DNA of 14,125 nt from an uncultured Paracoccaceae bacterium (lineage in GTDB: Bacteria; Pseudomonadota; Alphaproteobacteria; Rhodobacterales; Rhodobacteraceae): NCBI GenBank assembly GCA_937927885.1, contig CALEZJ010000514.1:1-14125 (forward strand). Reading direction: 5' to 3'. The notes below the pieces were generated by a model. The model saw only the letters and a list, made by a program, of their open reading frames with translations, was not told where the DNA came from and ran no database searches. The translations under genes and the position numbers were made by a program. Positions within the stretch are counted from its first letter, which is position 1. Each line of letters begins with the position of its first letter. This document shows positions 8,201 to 14,035 of this stretch, piece after piece.

Positions 8201-8661
8201 CCGTTGCCTGGCCGTCCAGTTCGCCCCGGGCGGTGACCTCGGAAACCCACGCCCTGCCCAGTTCCGGCGGCGGCGACCTTTCGGGGCGGCGCATCCTGGT
8301 GGTCGATGACAACATCGATGTTGCCGAAGTCCTGGCCAGTCTGATCGAGGCGGATGGCGCGATTGTTATTTCCGTCGCTGATCCGGAAGAGGCCCTCGAA
8401 CTGCTGCACGACAATCCTGGCCTGTGGTCGGCCCTGGTGACCGACTTCGACATGCCTGGCCTGAACGGGGCCCAACTGGCCCGGGCGGCCGGGGCCTGCA
8501 CCCCCCCCGTTCCCAGCATCCTGGTGACGGCCTTGCCCGAAAGCGGCGCGCTGGTCAGCCGCTGGTTCCATTCCGTCCATCCCAAACCGGTGAACCCGGT
8601 CGACCTGATCCAGAGTCTGCGGTCCGCGACGTCGGGAAAACCCGATCTGGGCCGCGACTGA
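5215..8661 (+). CDS. Soluble hybrid histidine kinase (GAF-GAF-PAS3-HisKA-HATPase-REC)
   Basis: This 1148-residue kinase has no membrane helix. In order it has a coiled N-terminus (1-45) and a divergent GAF-like region (about 46-170). A clear GAF domain follows (about 222-385, ending SLLAVPILHDGVLIGFVGHD). Three PAS domains come next: about 400-505; 520-635 with WVNPAFEARTGW; and 641-755 with YMNPAYRQIFG. The phosphorylation site is His782 in GVAHDLNN. The ATPase domain has its N-box at LALNACEAG, G1 at DKGEGVD and G2 at GKSGTGLGLPIV. A C-terminal receiver (about 1027-1140) has Asp1031-Asp1032 and acceptor Asp1077 in VTDFDMPG. The HDLNN form of the H-box is normal for NtrB-like kinases. The ATG at 5215 has GTGAGG nearby. 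It follows the FIST gene by 12 bases, as nahK follows nosP in pseudomonads, so the FIST protein is probably its sensory partner. The receiver may pass phosphate on through an Hpt protein not seen here, or inhibit the kinase. Confidence 0.95.
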   Translation: MVTQTQILLTELAARERLLRDQRTSTEQAETLLQVVDALQATETMENGFDSALEICRKALKGDVAVLLQRSSEVLETLHASDPAFGLPTWPLAGQEMLRPLCITSIGHTRLSDSLPDVVRGYHSLLSTPLPCVDGPQMVLVLLSHGKARFTRPHQVLIDRIGGVLARMIRSRHLIQRNAILSAIVEGTPATSAMAGAEDRSLTALSHAFDRLSAWQNLIIQLNNDLLGAPSATLDAAIDRTLAEIGQLVASDRTYVFHLTPMQMLDNTHEWVAPGIEPMKAVLQNVPVEEMEDWRADFEAGRPVSIPDVNALPDESTVRDTLQMQGILSLLAVPILHDGVLIGFVGHDFVREPRRFLPTEARLLQSVANTIGAVVVRRSAEAVALSAQVSLAQERDRLQATLSALPDLVLEFDQDGRFTGYNVGGGIEPAFFPRDFLGRQVEEVLPPDLALKAREVMHDVDLHGHHTGIEYSLPTESGERWYAVSAGARRNSGRSNGYVFLIRDVTDRHQNERQIRRLSRIAELTSNLVIITDLEGRIDWVNPAFEARTGWPLDEVRGRKPGHFLQFEGTDPVTAAHVSQTLRQGRPVRAEILNRSRSGIEYWVSKDIQPLLDRQGRPEGFLAIQTDITELKKTHQQELQPRITAIEASMDGIAIWGKGGHFVYMNPAYRQIFGIGPAEDIRTIDYRDQIAPESIARLDGEIRPVLKDHGRWQGQMTALHRSDTPIELDIALTLTDTGDWVCIARDITERHRQEAERARLRDQLQLAQRRETVSFLASGVAHDLNNLVAVVSGTVTLMQAHTPLADEVAAGLRRIARAMEAAHDLVRGLGQLGRPDKPKGALDLRKLVIEAIDLLGSERVRRYGVHADLPASHQTVWANQTELLQVIVNLALNACEAGNDARNQVTLTVAPDGTVLPDRAPDSGELNLTQQYRVLKIQDKGEGVDPALRPRLFERYLTTKGKSGTGLGLPIVASILRENEAALWFDSILGEGTTVTVAWPSSSPRAVTSETHALPSSGGGDLSGRRILVVDDNIDVAEVLASLIEADGAIVISVADPEEALELLHDNPGLWSALVTDFDMPGLNGAQLARAAGACTPPVPSILVTALPESGALVSRWFHSVHPKPVNPVDLIQSLRSATSGKPDLGRD

Positions 8662-8695
8662 TGATGCGCCCGGGGGTCAGCCAGTCGCATGTCGC

Positions 8696-8824
8696 CTAAT
8701 CCCTGTCTGCATTCAGAAGATTCCCGTCTTCGTTGAGGTCTGATTCAAGGTCGAAAAATGCAGCGATCTTGAGCAGGCGGACATTGACGTACGCGTGAGG
8801 CGCCCGAAAACGGCTCTGGTTCAT
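8696..8824 (-). CDS. Small protein, 42 residues, unknown function
   Basis: This short ORF begins at an ATG (8824) preceded by GAGGAGGT with a spacing of about five bases, the best ribosome binding site in the window. The product starts MNQSRFRAPHAYVNVRLLKI, continues AAFFDLESDLNEDGNLLNADRD, and so has a basic first half and an acidic tail. A moderately hydrophobic segment (about 17-26) is too short to span a membrane. Codon use is in line with the neighbours (GTC, CGC, CTG, AAG, GAC). It lies on the same strand as the OmpR-type regulator and its kinase, about 220 bases past the regulator stop, and ends 34 bases from the convergent hybrid kinase. An in-frame ATGATG at 8845 is a less likely start. 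I recognise no family. It could be a regulatory small protein, a peptide precursor or a toxin-type peptide; nothing in the sequence decides. Confidence 0.55.
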   Translation of the reverse strand: MNQSRFRAPHAYVNVRLLKIAAFFDLESDLNEDGNLLNADRD

Positions 8825-9026
8825 CGGAACCTCCTCGTCCATCATGCCGAAATAACTCCACGTTCCGATCCCACCAACCCTGGGGAGGATCACCGTCAAA
8901 CCTGCGTCCCCGATCCATGGCCCCTCGAAAGAACGCGGAAGACATGTGTCTGGCGCCTGTGAACTTCCGAGTTTTCAGGGCCAGGGATATCAGTCAATGT
9001 GCGAAACACCGCCCGAGGAGGCCAGA

Positions 9027-9040
9027 CCCGGCGCCCCGGG
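9027..9040 (-). terminator. Weak hairpin after the OmpR-type regulator gene
   Basis: CCCGG (9027-9031) pairs with CCGGG (9036-9040) around a four-base loop, directly after the regulator stop codon in the minus direction. No T-run follows, so termination is uncertain; transcription may continue to the 42-codon ORF. Confidence 0.2.
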
Positions 9041-9042
9041 CG

Positions 9043-9720
9043 TCAGAGCACGTCAATCTGAATCGACAGTTGATAGCCGACATTGCGGACCACGTTGATC
9101 GGCTGGCACGGGGCGCCCGCCGCGCGCAGTTTCTTGCGCAGGCGCACGATCCGGACCTCGATCGTGGCCTTGCTGATCTCCTCTGACCGGCTGAACACCT
9201 GCGCAATATGGGTGGTCTCCAACCTGTTGTTCGGCGCCCGGGCAAAGGCGGCCAGCAGGTCCACCTCTGCGGCCGACAGCGCCACGCTCCCGCCTGGCCC
9301 CTCGAGGATCATCGCGGTCATATCCAGGGTCAGGGACTTCTGGTCTGGCTTGCCCTGCTTCAGGCGACGCGCAAGGGCCAGCACCGACGACGAGAGTTCT
9401 ACCGCCGAACTGGGTTTGGTCAGATAGATGTCAGCACCACTTTCATAGCCGATCCGTCGTTCCTCGGGCTCGCCCCGGGCGGTCAGCATTACGATGCCGA
9501 TCTGCGGATGCGCGGCCCTGACCCGACATGCAACCGCGATGCCGTCTTCGCCCGGCAGGTTCAGGTCCAGGATCATGATGTCGAACGCAGCCAGGCTGCA
9601 CCCGCTCCATAAAGCCTCGGCGCTGTCAAAGGCCAGCGCATGGTGGCCATCGGCGGCCATGACGTCCAGCAGGGATTCCCGCAGGTCGCAGTGATCCTCG
9701 ACGATGACGATGTTCAGCAT
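9043..9720 (-). CDS. OmpR/PhoB-type response regulator
   Basis: This is a 225-residue DNA-binding regulator. The receiver (1-115) has Glu8-Asp9 in IVIVEDH, acceptor Asp52 in ILDLNLPGEDG, Thr80 in VMLTARG and Lys102 in YLTKPSS, a complete phosphorylation set. The C-terminal winged helix (about 128-222) shows VALSAAEVDLLAAFARAPNN, then EVRIVRLRKKLRAAG and NVVRNVGYQL, typical of Trans_reg_C. The ATG at 9720 gives a normal N-terminus. It overlaps the stop of the upstream kinase gene (9714-9716) by seven bases, so the two are translated together and form a cognate pair. The in-frame TTG at 9729 is less likely, as AGGGT sits right against it. Target genes are unknown; the 42-codon ORF downstream could belong to the same transcript. 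Confidence 0.94.
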   Translation of the reverse strand: MLNIVIVEDHCDLRESLLDVMAADGHHALAFDSAEALWSGCSLAAFDIMILDLNLPGEDGIAVACRVRAAHPQIGIVMLTARGEPEERRIGYESGADIYLTKPSSAVELSSSVLALARRLKQGKPDQKSLTLDMTAMILEGPGGSVALSAAEVDLLAAFARAPNNRLETTHIAQVFSRSEEISKATIEVRIVRLRKKLRAAGAPCQPINVVRNVGYQLSIQIDVL

Positions 9721-11570
9721 GGAAACCAAACCCTGAACTCGATACGATCATCTGTCGGCAGATAAGCAATCTGCCCGCCCAGACGGTCGACAAGCCCGCG
9801 CACAACATAGAGGCCCAGCCCCGAACCGATCTGCGCCTTGGCACGGTTGCTGCGGTAGTACTTTTCAAAGAGCTGGTCGGGATCTGGCCGACCGGCCGCA
9901 CCCTCGAGGTTTGCAAAGAGGACCGAGATCCCATCGCCATCCGGTTCTACCGCCACGCTCACGTCGGAATCGGGGGGGGAATATTTCAGGGCATTGTCCA
10001 GCAGGTTGCCAAAGATCACGCCCAGCAGCACCGGATCCCCCGGGATCACCGTCTGGCCGTCTGCGCGCAGCGAAATGCGCCAGTATTCGACGGCATCTGC
10101 GCGCAGGCTGTGCAGGATAGCGGCCAGATCGCAATCTTCGCGGGCGGGCACCAATCCATCGCCATCCAGGAGCACGGTCTGGTTGCAGCGGTCGATTACG
10201 CCGGTCAGGCCCTTGATCGCGCCTGCGACGCGCTGGCGCTGGCGCGCGCCAAGCACATGACCGCTGATGGACATGTTGATCACCGACAGCGCATTCCGGG
10301 ACTCGTGGGTCAGCATGCTGATGAACTGCGCGAGGGTACGGGTCTTTTCCTCCTGGATCCGGCGCTGGTGTTCGATCTCCGCAATCCGGTCTGCTGCCGC
10401 TCCCGCCTCTGCGGCCAACTTCAATCCATGCAGGTGCAGGATAATGAACATCAGGACACCGGTTGTCATGCCATGGATCATGAAACCGTAAAGCGCCGAG
10501 ACCCGGGTCGTGCGAAACCCCAGCAGCGAGAACAGCCAGAGCAGCAGGGACGCGGACAGCACCGCATAGATCACCCGTGTCGTGAGCAGTCCGGGCGAGG
10601 CATCGTGCCGGGCGGTCAGGATGCAGGCCAGAAACACAAAAGGTGTCGCTACGATGCAATAGGCGTTGATCTGGAGCGCGAGGCGGCGGTCAAGCACCCA
10701 GAAAATGACCAGAGCGCCCAGCATGATCGCAACCTGCAGGTCAAACATCCGCAAGGCCAGGGGAGCGGGCCGAAAGCGGCTCAGAAACGCACGGTGGAAG
10801 GTCACCGAAAGGATTGCTGCAAGGATGACAGCAGAGCGGAACATCACGTTCAGGGTCTCGCGGTCCACGCCTGGCAACAGGGTCGCGCCATATCCGAACG
10901 CCAGGAAATTGTGGACGAGCCACACCCCCTGCATCGCCGAAAACCAGGCGAACAGGTATTCGTTGGTCACCGCCAGCATCCGCAGCGCCCACACCAGCAG
11001 CACCAGCATCACAATGAAATAACCGATCTGGACCAGATCGGTGATCAGGGTAATCCGCAGCGCCCCGTCGCGCGTTCGCGCCGTGACACTGGCGGCGATG
11101 GATCCGGCCGATTCTAGCCGGACCAGATAATCGGCGCCCCCCGGAGGGGGGGTCAACCGGTAGCCGCGCAGCGGCGATGGCCAGTCTGCCGACCGCAACT
11201 GATACCGTCGGGCGGATGGCGGCCCCGCCCCTTCTGTCATGATCGGAACCGGCGCATAGAGCCGGACATCATCCAACAGCGGGGGGCGGATCAGCAGTAC
11301 CACCTCCTCGCCGTCGGGCGCGGGCAGGATCCGCAGGCGCAACCAGTACGCGGCTCGACTATATCCCAAGGTCATGGTGTGATCGACAGGCAGGAATTCG
11401 GCCTGCGCAGCGGTTTCCACATCAAGGGTTGCGTTGGGGTCCACCATCAGCTCGACCGACAGGACAAGTTCCTCTTGCGCCTGTTCGGATGTGGAGGCAG
11501 CGAGCGCGGTGGCACAAAGCATCAAGGCCCCGATCATGCAGGCAAGGCGCGGTCCGAACAGGCCATCCAT
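9714..11570 (-). CDS. 7TMR-DISM sensor histidine kinase
   Basis: This 618-residue inner-membrane kinase starts with a signal peptide (about 1-25, cleavage near ALAAS). A periplasmic 7TMR-DISMED2-like beta domain follows (about 35-165; note YSRAAYWLRLRI, a family hallmark), probably for a carbohydrate or envelope ligand. Seven membrane helices follow between about 175 and 390. A short coiled coil (about 395-415) leads to HisKA with His422 in SMLTHESRNALSVI. The ATPase domain has its N-box in FGNLLDNALKYSP and its G2 box in GSGLGLYVVRG. The ATG at 11570 starts the signal peptide; a GGTGAG stretch lies about 11 bases upstream. It overlaps the regulator gene by seven bases. The other side of its start is an AT-rich divergent region, the likely promoter. 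The ligand cannot be read from sequence. Confidence 0.94.
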   Translation of the reverse strand: MDGLFGPRLACMIGALMLCATALAASTSEQAQEELVLSVELMVDPNATLDVETAAQAEFLPVDHTMTLGYSRAAYWLRLRILPAPDGEEVVLLIRPPLLDDVRLYAPVPIMTEGAGPPSARRYQLRSADWPSPLRGYRLTPPPGGADYLVRLESAGSIAASVTARTRDGALRITLITDLVQIGYFIVMLVLLVWALRMLAVTNEYLFAWFSAMQGVWLVHNFLAFGYGATLLPGVDRETLNVMFRSAVILAAILSVTFHRAFLSRFRPAPLALRMFDLQVAIMLGALVIFWVLDRRLALQINAYCIVATPFVFLACILTARHDASPGLLTTRVIYAVLSASLLLWLFSLLGFRTTRVSALYGFMIHGMTTGVLMFIILHLHGLKLAAEAGAAADRIAEIEHQRRIQEEKTRTLAQFISMLTHESRNALSVINMSISGHVLGARQRQRVAGAIKGLTGVIDRCNQTVLLDGDGLVPAREDCDLAAILHSLRADAVEYWRISLRADGQTVIPGDPVLLGVIFGNLLDNALKYSPPDSDVSVAVEPDGDGISVLFANLEGAAGRPDPDQLFEKYYRSNRAKAQIGSGLGLYVVRGLVDRLGGQIAYLPTDDRIEFRVWFPC

Positions 11571-11755
11571 GGAATCTGTCTCACCGTTTTCGAATATCGC
11601 ACCGGATCAGCACCCTATTTCGACCTACACCGAACGGCCATCCGCTCCAAGGCGCCGTGGCATTTTATGAAGAGGTCAACTTTCGAGATAAAGATTGGCA
11701 CAAAAGATCTCTTGCCTACGCAACCCTACATCATAAACTGATATCTAACCTTTCG
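11571..11755. promoter_or_regulatory. AT-rich divergent intergenic region
   Basis: This 185-base gap lies between the kinase start (minus) and the 114-residue ORF start (plus) and is clearly more AT-rich than the flanking genes, especially 11655-11750. It probably contains the promoter of the kinase-regulator pair. A plus-strand candidate is TTGCCT (11712-11717) and TAAACT (11734-11739) with a 16-base spacer. A minus-strand TTGACC (complement of 11680-11685) has no good -10 partner. Both are weak matches. Confidence 0.35.
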
Positions 11756-12100
11756 ATGAAAAGGCTTTCTGGTCAGATGAGACGAACCCGCAATAATCAG
11801 GCGTTTTTCCGCGCTCCCCCGATCAGGGATCGCCCACTTCAGGAATGGACAATCGGACAACTTCTGCGAAGGCGTTATCCTGAGGTGCGGCTTCGAAAGC
11901 GGTTTCTGGCTAATCCTTACCTGGAACAGATCACGCTCGAAGAAACGCTTCGCAATCCGTTTGCTCTGAACGACTTTCTCACGGCTTGCCGGAAGCTGCC
12001 ACAGTGCGGCGAATCCTCGATCAACTTGCTGCGCGCGGTGATCGAGGACGCCACCCTCCACGTCCAGACCGCCGATCATCTGGCCTCCCAGGGGCGTTGA
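11756..12100 (+). CDS. Hypothetical protein, 114 residues
   Basis: I do not recognise this protein. It is basic in its first half (MKRLSGQMRRTRNNQAFF), then has EWTIGQLLRRRYPEVRLRK and NPYLEQITLEETLRNPFALN, and ends CRKLPQCGESSINLLRAVI plus a short tail; it is probably helical with no membrane segment or signal peptide. Codon use becomes typical of the genome towards the end (CTG, CGC, GTG, ATC, GAC, GTC), which argues for a real gene. Two points against it are the lack of an SD before ATG 11756 (or before the in-frame ATG at 11777) and the fact that no similar protein comes to mind. Its last 25 bases overlap the end of the convergent SleB-type hydrolase gene. The opposite-strand open frame across the same span is worse in composition. 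Confidence 0.5.
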   Translation: MKRLSGQMRRTRNNQAFFRAPPIRDRPLQEWTIGQLLRRRYPEVRLRKRFLANPYLEQITLEETLRNPFALNDFLTACRKLPQCGESSINLLRAVIEDATLHVQTADHLASQGR

Positions 12101-12915
12101 CGATCCGCGTAAAAGACATGCGCTCCATAACGGGCAGTTCTTTCCATCGTGTGTGACCAGTGCGGGGTAACCCGCACAGCATGGTAATGCGTCGCGCCGC
12201 CCGTGAGATGGGTCTCGAAGCCATCGATGGCCAGGCGCGCGATGCGACCCGAAATCGCAATGGCGCGCCTTTCGCGCAGGGTCACGGGTCGGCCATTGCA
12301 GGCGTAACTGAACTGGCAGGCATTGAACCGGTGGATATTCTGCGTCACCACACCGCAGATCGTATCCGGATACCGCGCCGAAGCCACCCGGTTCAATATC
12401 ACCTCAGCAACGGCGAATTGTCCGATCACATCTTCTCCCCGTGCTTCATGATAGATAGCTTCGCGCAGGCAAAGCCACTGCGGATCCGACGTGGTGGGGT
12501 CAGGCAGGGACAACAGCCACTCGGGATCGAAAAAGGCCAGAGCATCCTGCGAAGGCCCGGTGTACTGCTCAATGTCCGGCCCGGTTTCCCGCTGGGACAG
12601 GGTTTCCCGCGCGATCAGAAGGTCCCCGCGGGCGGGTATGGCGTCGTCATGAAGCGTCGCACTGGTGACAGGACCAACCGACCGCCTCGGTGTGGCCTGA
12701 AAGACCGGGACCTCGGGTTCGAGCAACGCCCCCACCGCAACAAGCCCTGGAGTAATCTCCGGGGTTATCTCCGGGACAAGGTCGGGGGCCCCGCCGGCAT
12801 TTGACATCAACACAACTATGAGCGTCGCGAGGCCGATGCGCGAACGGGCCCTGCGCACAGCGCGTTTTGCAAAGACACGGCGTAGGACCAGCTTCTTTGG
12901 ACGAAGGTCAAACAT
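12076..12915 (-). CDS. SleB-type cell wall hydrolase (Hydrolase_2 family)
   Basis: This 279-residue envelope protein has a very basic N-terminus (1-26) and one membrane segment or uncleaved signal (about 27-40). A proline-rich linker (41-145) follows. The Hydrolase_2/SleB catalytic domain spans about 147-270. It shows CLREAIYHEARGE (149-161, with Glu157 as likely acid), QFAVAEVILNRVASARYPDT (166-185), ICGVV (187-191), ACQFSYACNG (199-208), GATHYHA (240-246) and HWSHTMERTARYGAHVFY (252-269). In spores this family cleaves peptidoglycan as a lytic transglycosylase; alphaproteobacterial members presumably remodel the cell wall. The ATG at 12915 has no clear SD, so an internal start is possible. 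The end overlaps the convergent hypothetical gene. A bactofilin gene lies divergently beyond a decayed frame; bactofilins often recruit wall-modifying enzymes, so the two may work together. Confidence 0.9.
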   Translation of the reverse strand: MFDLRPKKLVLRRVFAKRAVRRARSRIGLATLIVVLMSNAGGAPDLVPEITPEITPGLVAVGALLEPEVPVFQATPRRSVGPVTSATLHDDAIPARGDLLIARETLSQRETGPDIEQYTGPSQDALAFFDPEWLLSLPDPTTSDPQWLCLREAIYHEARGEDVIGQFAVAEVILNRVASARYPDTICGVVTQNIHRFNACQFSYACNGRPVTLRERRAIAISGRIARLAIDGFETHLTGGATHYHAVRVTPHWSHTMERTARYGAHVFYADRQRPWEAR

Positions 12916-12924
12916 TCTGGCAGG

Positions 12925-13308
12925 TTAGGTGAAAAGAACCTGACGACCAGATGAGCTTATGGGCGCCGGAAAACTCTTTTCGGAATCAGGCGATCTGAAT
13001 GATTTCTGCCGCCCGAAAGGGTTGGCGGGCCGCGTGGGGCGATGCACGACAGGTTGCCGAACGAAAGCCGGCTCTCCGGCATAGACCAGGCCCATGAGGT
13101 CGTGGCCGACCGGCCCCATTCCGACCATGGCGACCGGGATCCGGTAGCCCCCTTCGCAAAGCAGGCCCTGCAGGGCAACATGGTCGCCCTGCGCGCTAAT
13201 TCGCTTTCAGGTCACTTTTGCGCCAATGGTAACCAAATCATCGTCGCGTATTCTGCGCTCACCGGACTGTCCGCTGACTGTCCTGTCGGCGCGAAGGGTG
13301 GATGGCAT
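12925..13308 (-). pseudogene. Decayed reading frame upstream of the SleB-type gene
   Basis: One minus-strand frame reads from ATG 13308 through RRIRDDDLVTIGAKVT, a TGA at 13207-13209, then KRISAQGDHVALQGLLCEGG, YRIPVAMVGMGPVGHDLMGL, VYAGEPAFVRQPVV and a less convincing tail to a TAA at 12925. The central part has strong GC3 bias and few rare codons, as true genes here have, but no ATG or GTG follows the TGA until the Met in IPVAMVG. It therefore looks like a gene of about 127 codons broken by one nonsense change, or like a pair of small frames. It ends nine bases before the hydrolase ATG, so it would have been in the same transcript. I do not recognise the family. Confidence 0.33.
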
Positions 13309-13383
13309 GCAAACAGATGTACCCTTGGGCAGGAGAGCTGCCTCCCTCGCGAGGTACTCACCACTTAGGATCGGATTCCTTGC

Positions 13384-13923
13384 ATGTTCTCAAAGTCACG
13401 ACCGGGCAGACCAGACGCTTCAAGCGAAGTAGGCATGCCTCCGCCGGGGCGAGCGCCCTTTCCGCCAGACCGGGGTTTGCCTTTGGAAGACCTGGCGACA
13501 CTTCCCGAACTGCCCCCCGGACCCGAACCCAAGTCGACGCAGGCAGCCAGCAAGGTCTCATTCCTGGCGGCGGACCTAACCCTTATCGGGACCCTGAAGA
13601 CCTCGAGCGATCTTGTCATCGAAGGGACGGTCGAGGGGGATATCCAGGCCTTCAGGGTGACTCTGGGCGAACAATCGTTCCTGCACGGCGAGGTGACGGC
13701 GGATGATCTGACAGTCTGGGGCCGGGTCGAGGGCCAGCTTTCGGGATTGAAGGTCCATCTTGCTTCAACCGCAAGAGTCAGTGGCGACATCAGGCACCGA
13801 ATCCTTGCCATCGACGCAGGCGCCCAGTTCGAGGGTTCCGCTCAACGGTTGGATGCCGACCCTGGGGTAACGACAGCAGCGCCCATTGCCCCGCAACCCG
13901 CCTCCTCGATCACGCTCACCTAG
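13384..13923 (+). CDS. Bactofilin (polymer-forming cytoskeletal protein)
   Basis: This 179-residue protein has a proline-rich, probably disordered N-terminus (1-55), a bactofilin core (about 58-155) and a short flexible tail. The core has the repeating beta-helix pattern: FLAADLTLIGTLKTSSDLVI, EGTVEGDIQAFRVTLGEQSF, LHGEVTADDLTVWGRVEGQL, then SGLKVHLASTARVSGDIRHR, which is the glycine-spaced ladder of the family. Bactofilins polymerise without nucleotide and serve as membrane-associated scaffolds for wall enzymes and appendages. The ATG at 13384 lacks a close SD (AGGA is about 14 bases away); Met18 at 13435 is an in-frame alternative within the disordered tail. The N-terminal start MFSKS resembles the membrane-binding leader reported for bactofilins, which supports 13384. 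The neighbouring SleB-type hydrolase, transcribed away from it, is a plausible functional partner. Confidence 0.93.
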   Translation: MFSKSRPGRPDASSEVGMPPPGRAPFPPDRGLPLEDLATLPELPPGPEPKSTQAASKVSFLAADLTLIGTLKTSSDLVIEGTVEGDIQAFRVTLGEQSFLHGEVTADDLTVWGRVEGQLSGLKVHLASTARVSGDIRHRILAIDAGAQFEGSAQRLDADPGVTTAAPIAPQPASSITLT

Positions 13924-13998
13924 GCCAGCAGGAACAAGAGCCCCAGCGCCGTCTGAGGTGCACTTGGCCGGGCGCCATCAACCTCCGAACTGACCATA

Positions 13999-14028
13999 GC
14001 CCGGGGCCGCAGGAGGGCGGCTCCGGGC
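13999..14028 (+). promoter_or_regulatory. Hairpin with AGGAGG in its loop before a gene start
   Basis: Arms 13999-14010 and 14017-14028 form a 12-pair stem with a single G-T wobble, and the six-base loop is exactly AGGAGG, the ideal Shine-Dalgarno core. The next ATG is at 14036. There is no T-tract, so a simple terminator for the bactofilin gene is not well supported, though a factor-dependent one is possible. The alternative is a structured ribosome binding site for the following gene. The sequence 13924-13998 between the bactofilin stop and this stem shows nothing. Confidence 0.35.
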
Positions 14029-14035
14029 AGACGCC

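Noticed and set aside
6907..8580. 557-codon open frame on the minus strand
   Set aside because: It is antisense to the hybrid kinase, is rich in Gln, Arg and Gly as mirror frames of GC-rich genes are, and matches no family.
8654..8688. Inverted repeat GCGACTG / CAGTCGC at the end of the hybrid kinase gene
   Set aside because: Seven pairs with a 21-base loop and no T-tract is too weak to call a bidirectional terminator.
10110..11117. 335-codon open frame on the plus strand
   Set aside because: It is antisense to the membrane kinase; its His/Gln/Arg-rich composition is typical of a shadow frame.
13328..13354. Small stem GGCAG/CTGCC and palindrome CCTCGCGAGG before the bactofilin gene
   Set aside because: Too short to separate from chance in GC-rich DNA.
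13042..13368. 108-codon open frame on the plus strand
   Set aside because: Irregular codon use and no recognisable protein; the minus-strand frame over the same DNA has much better bias.
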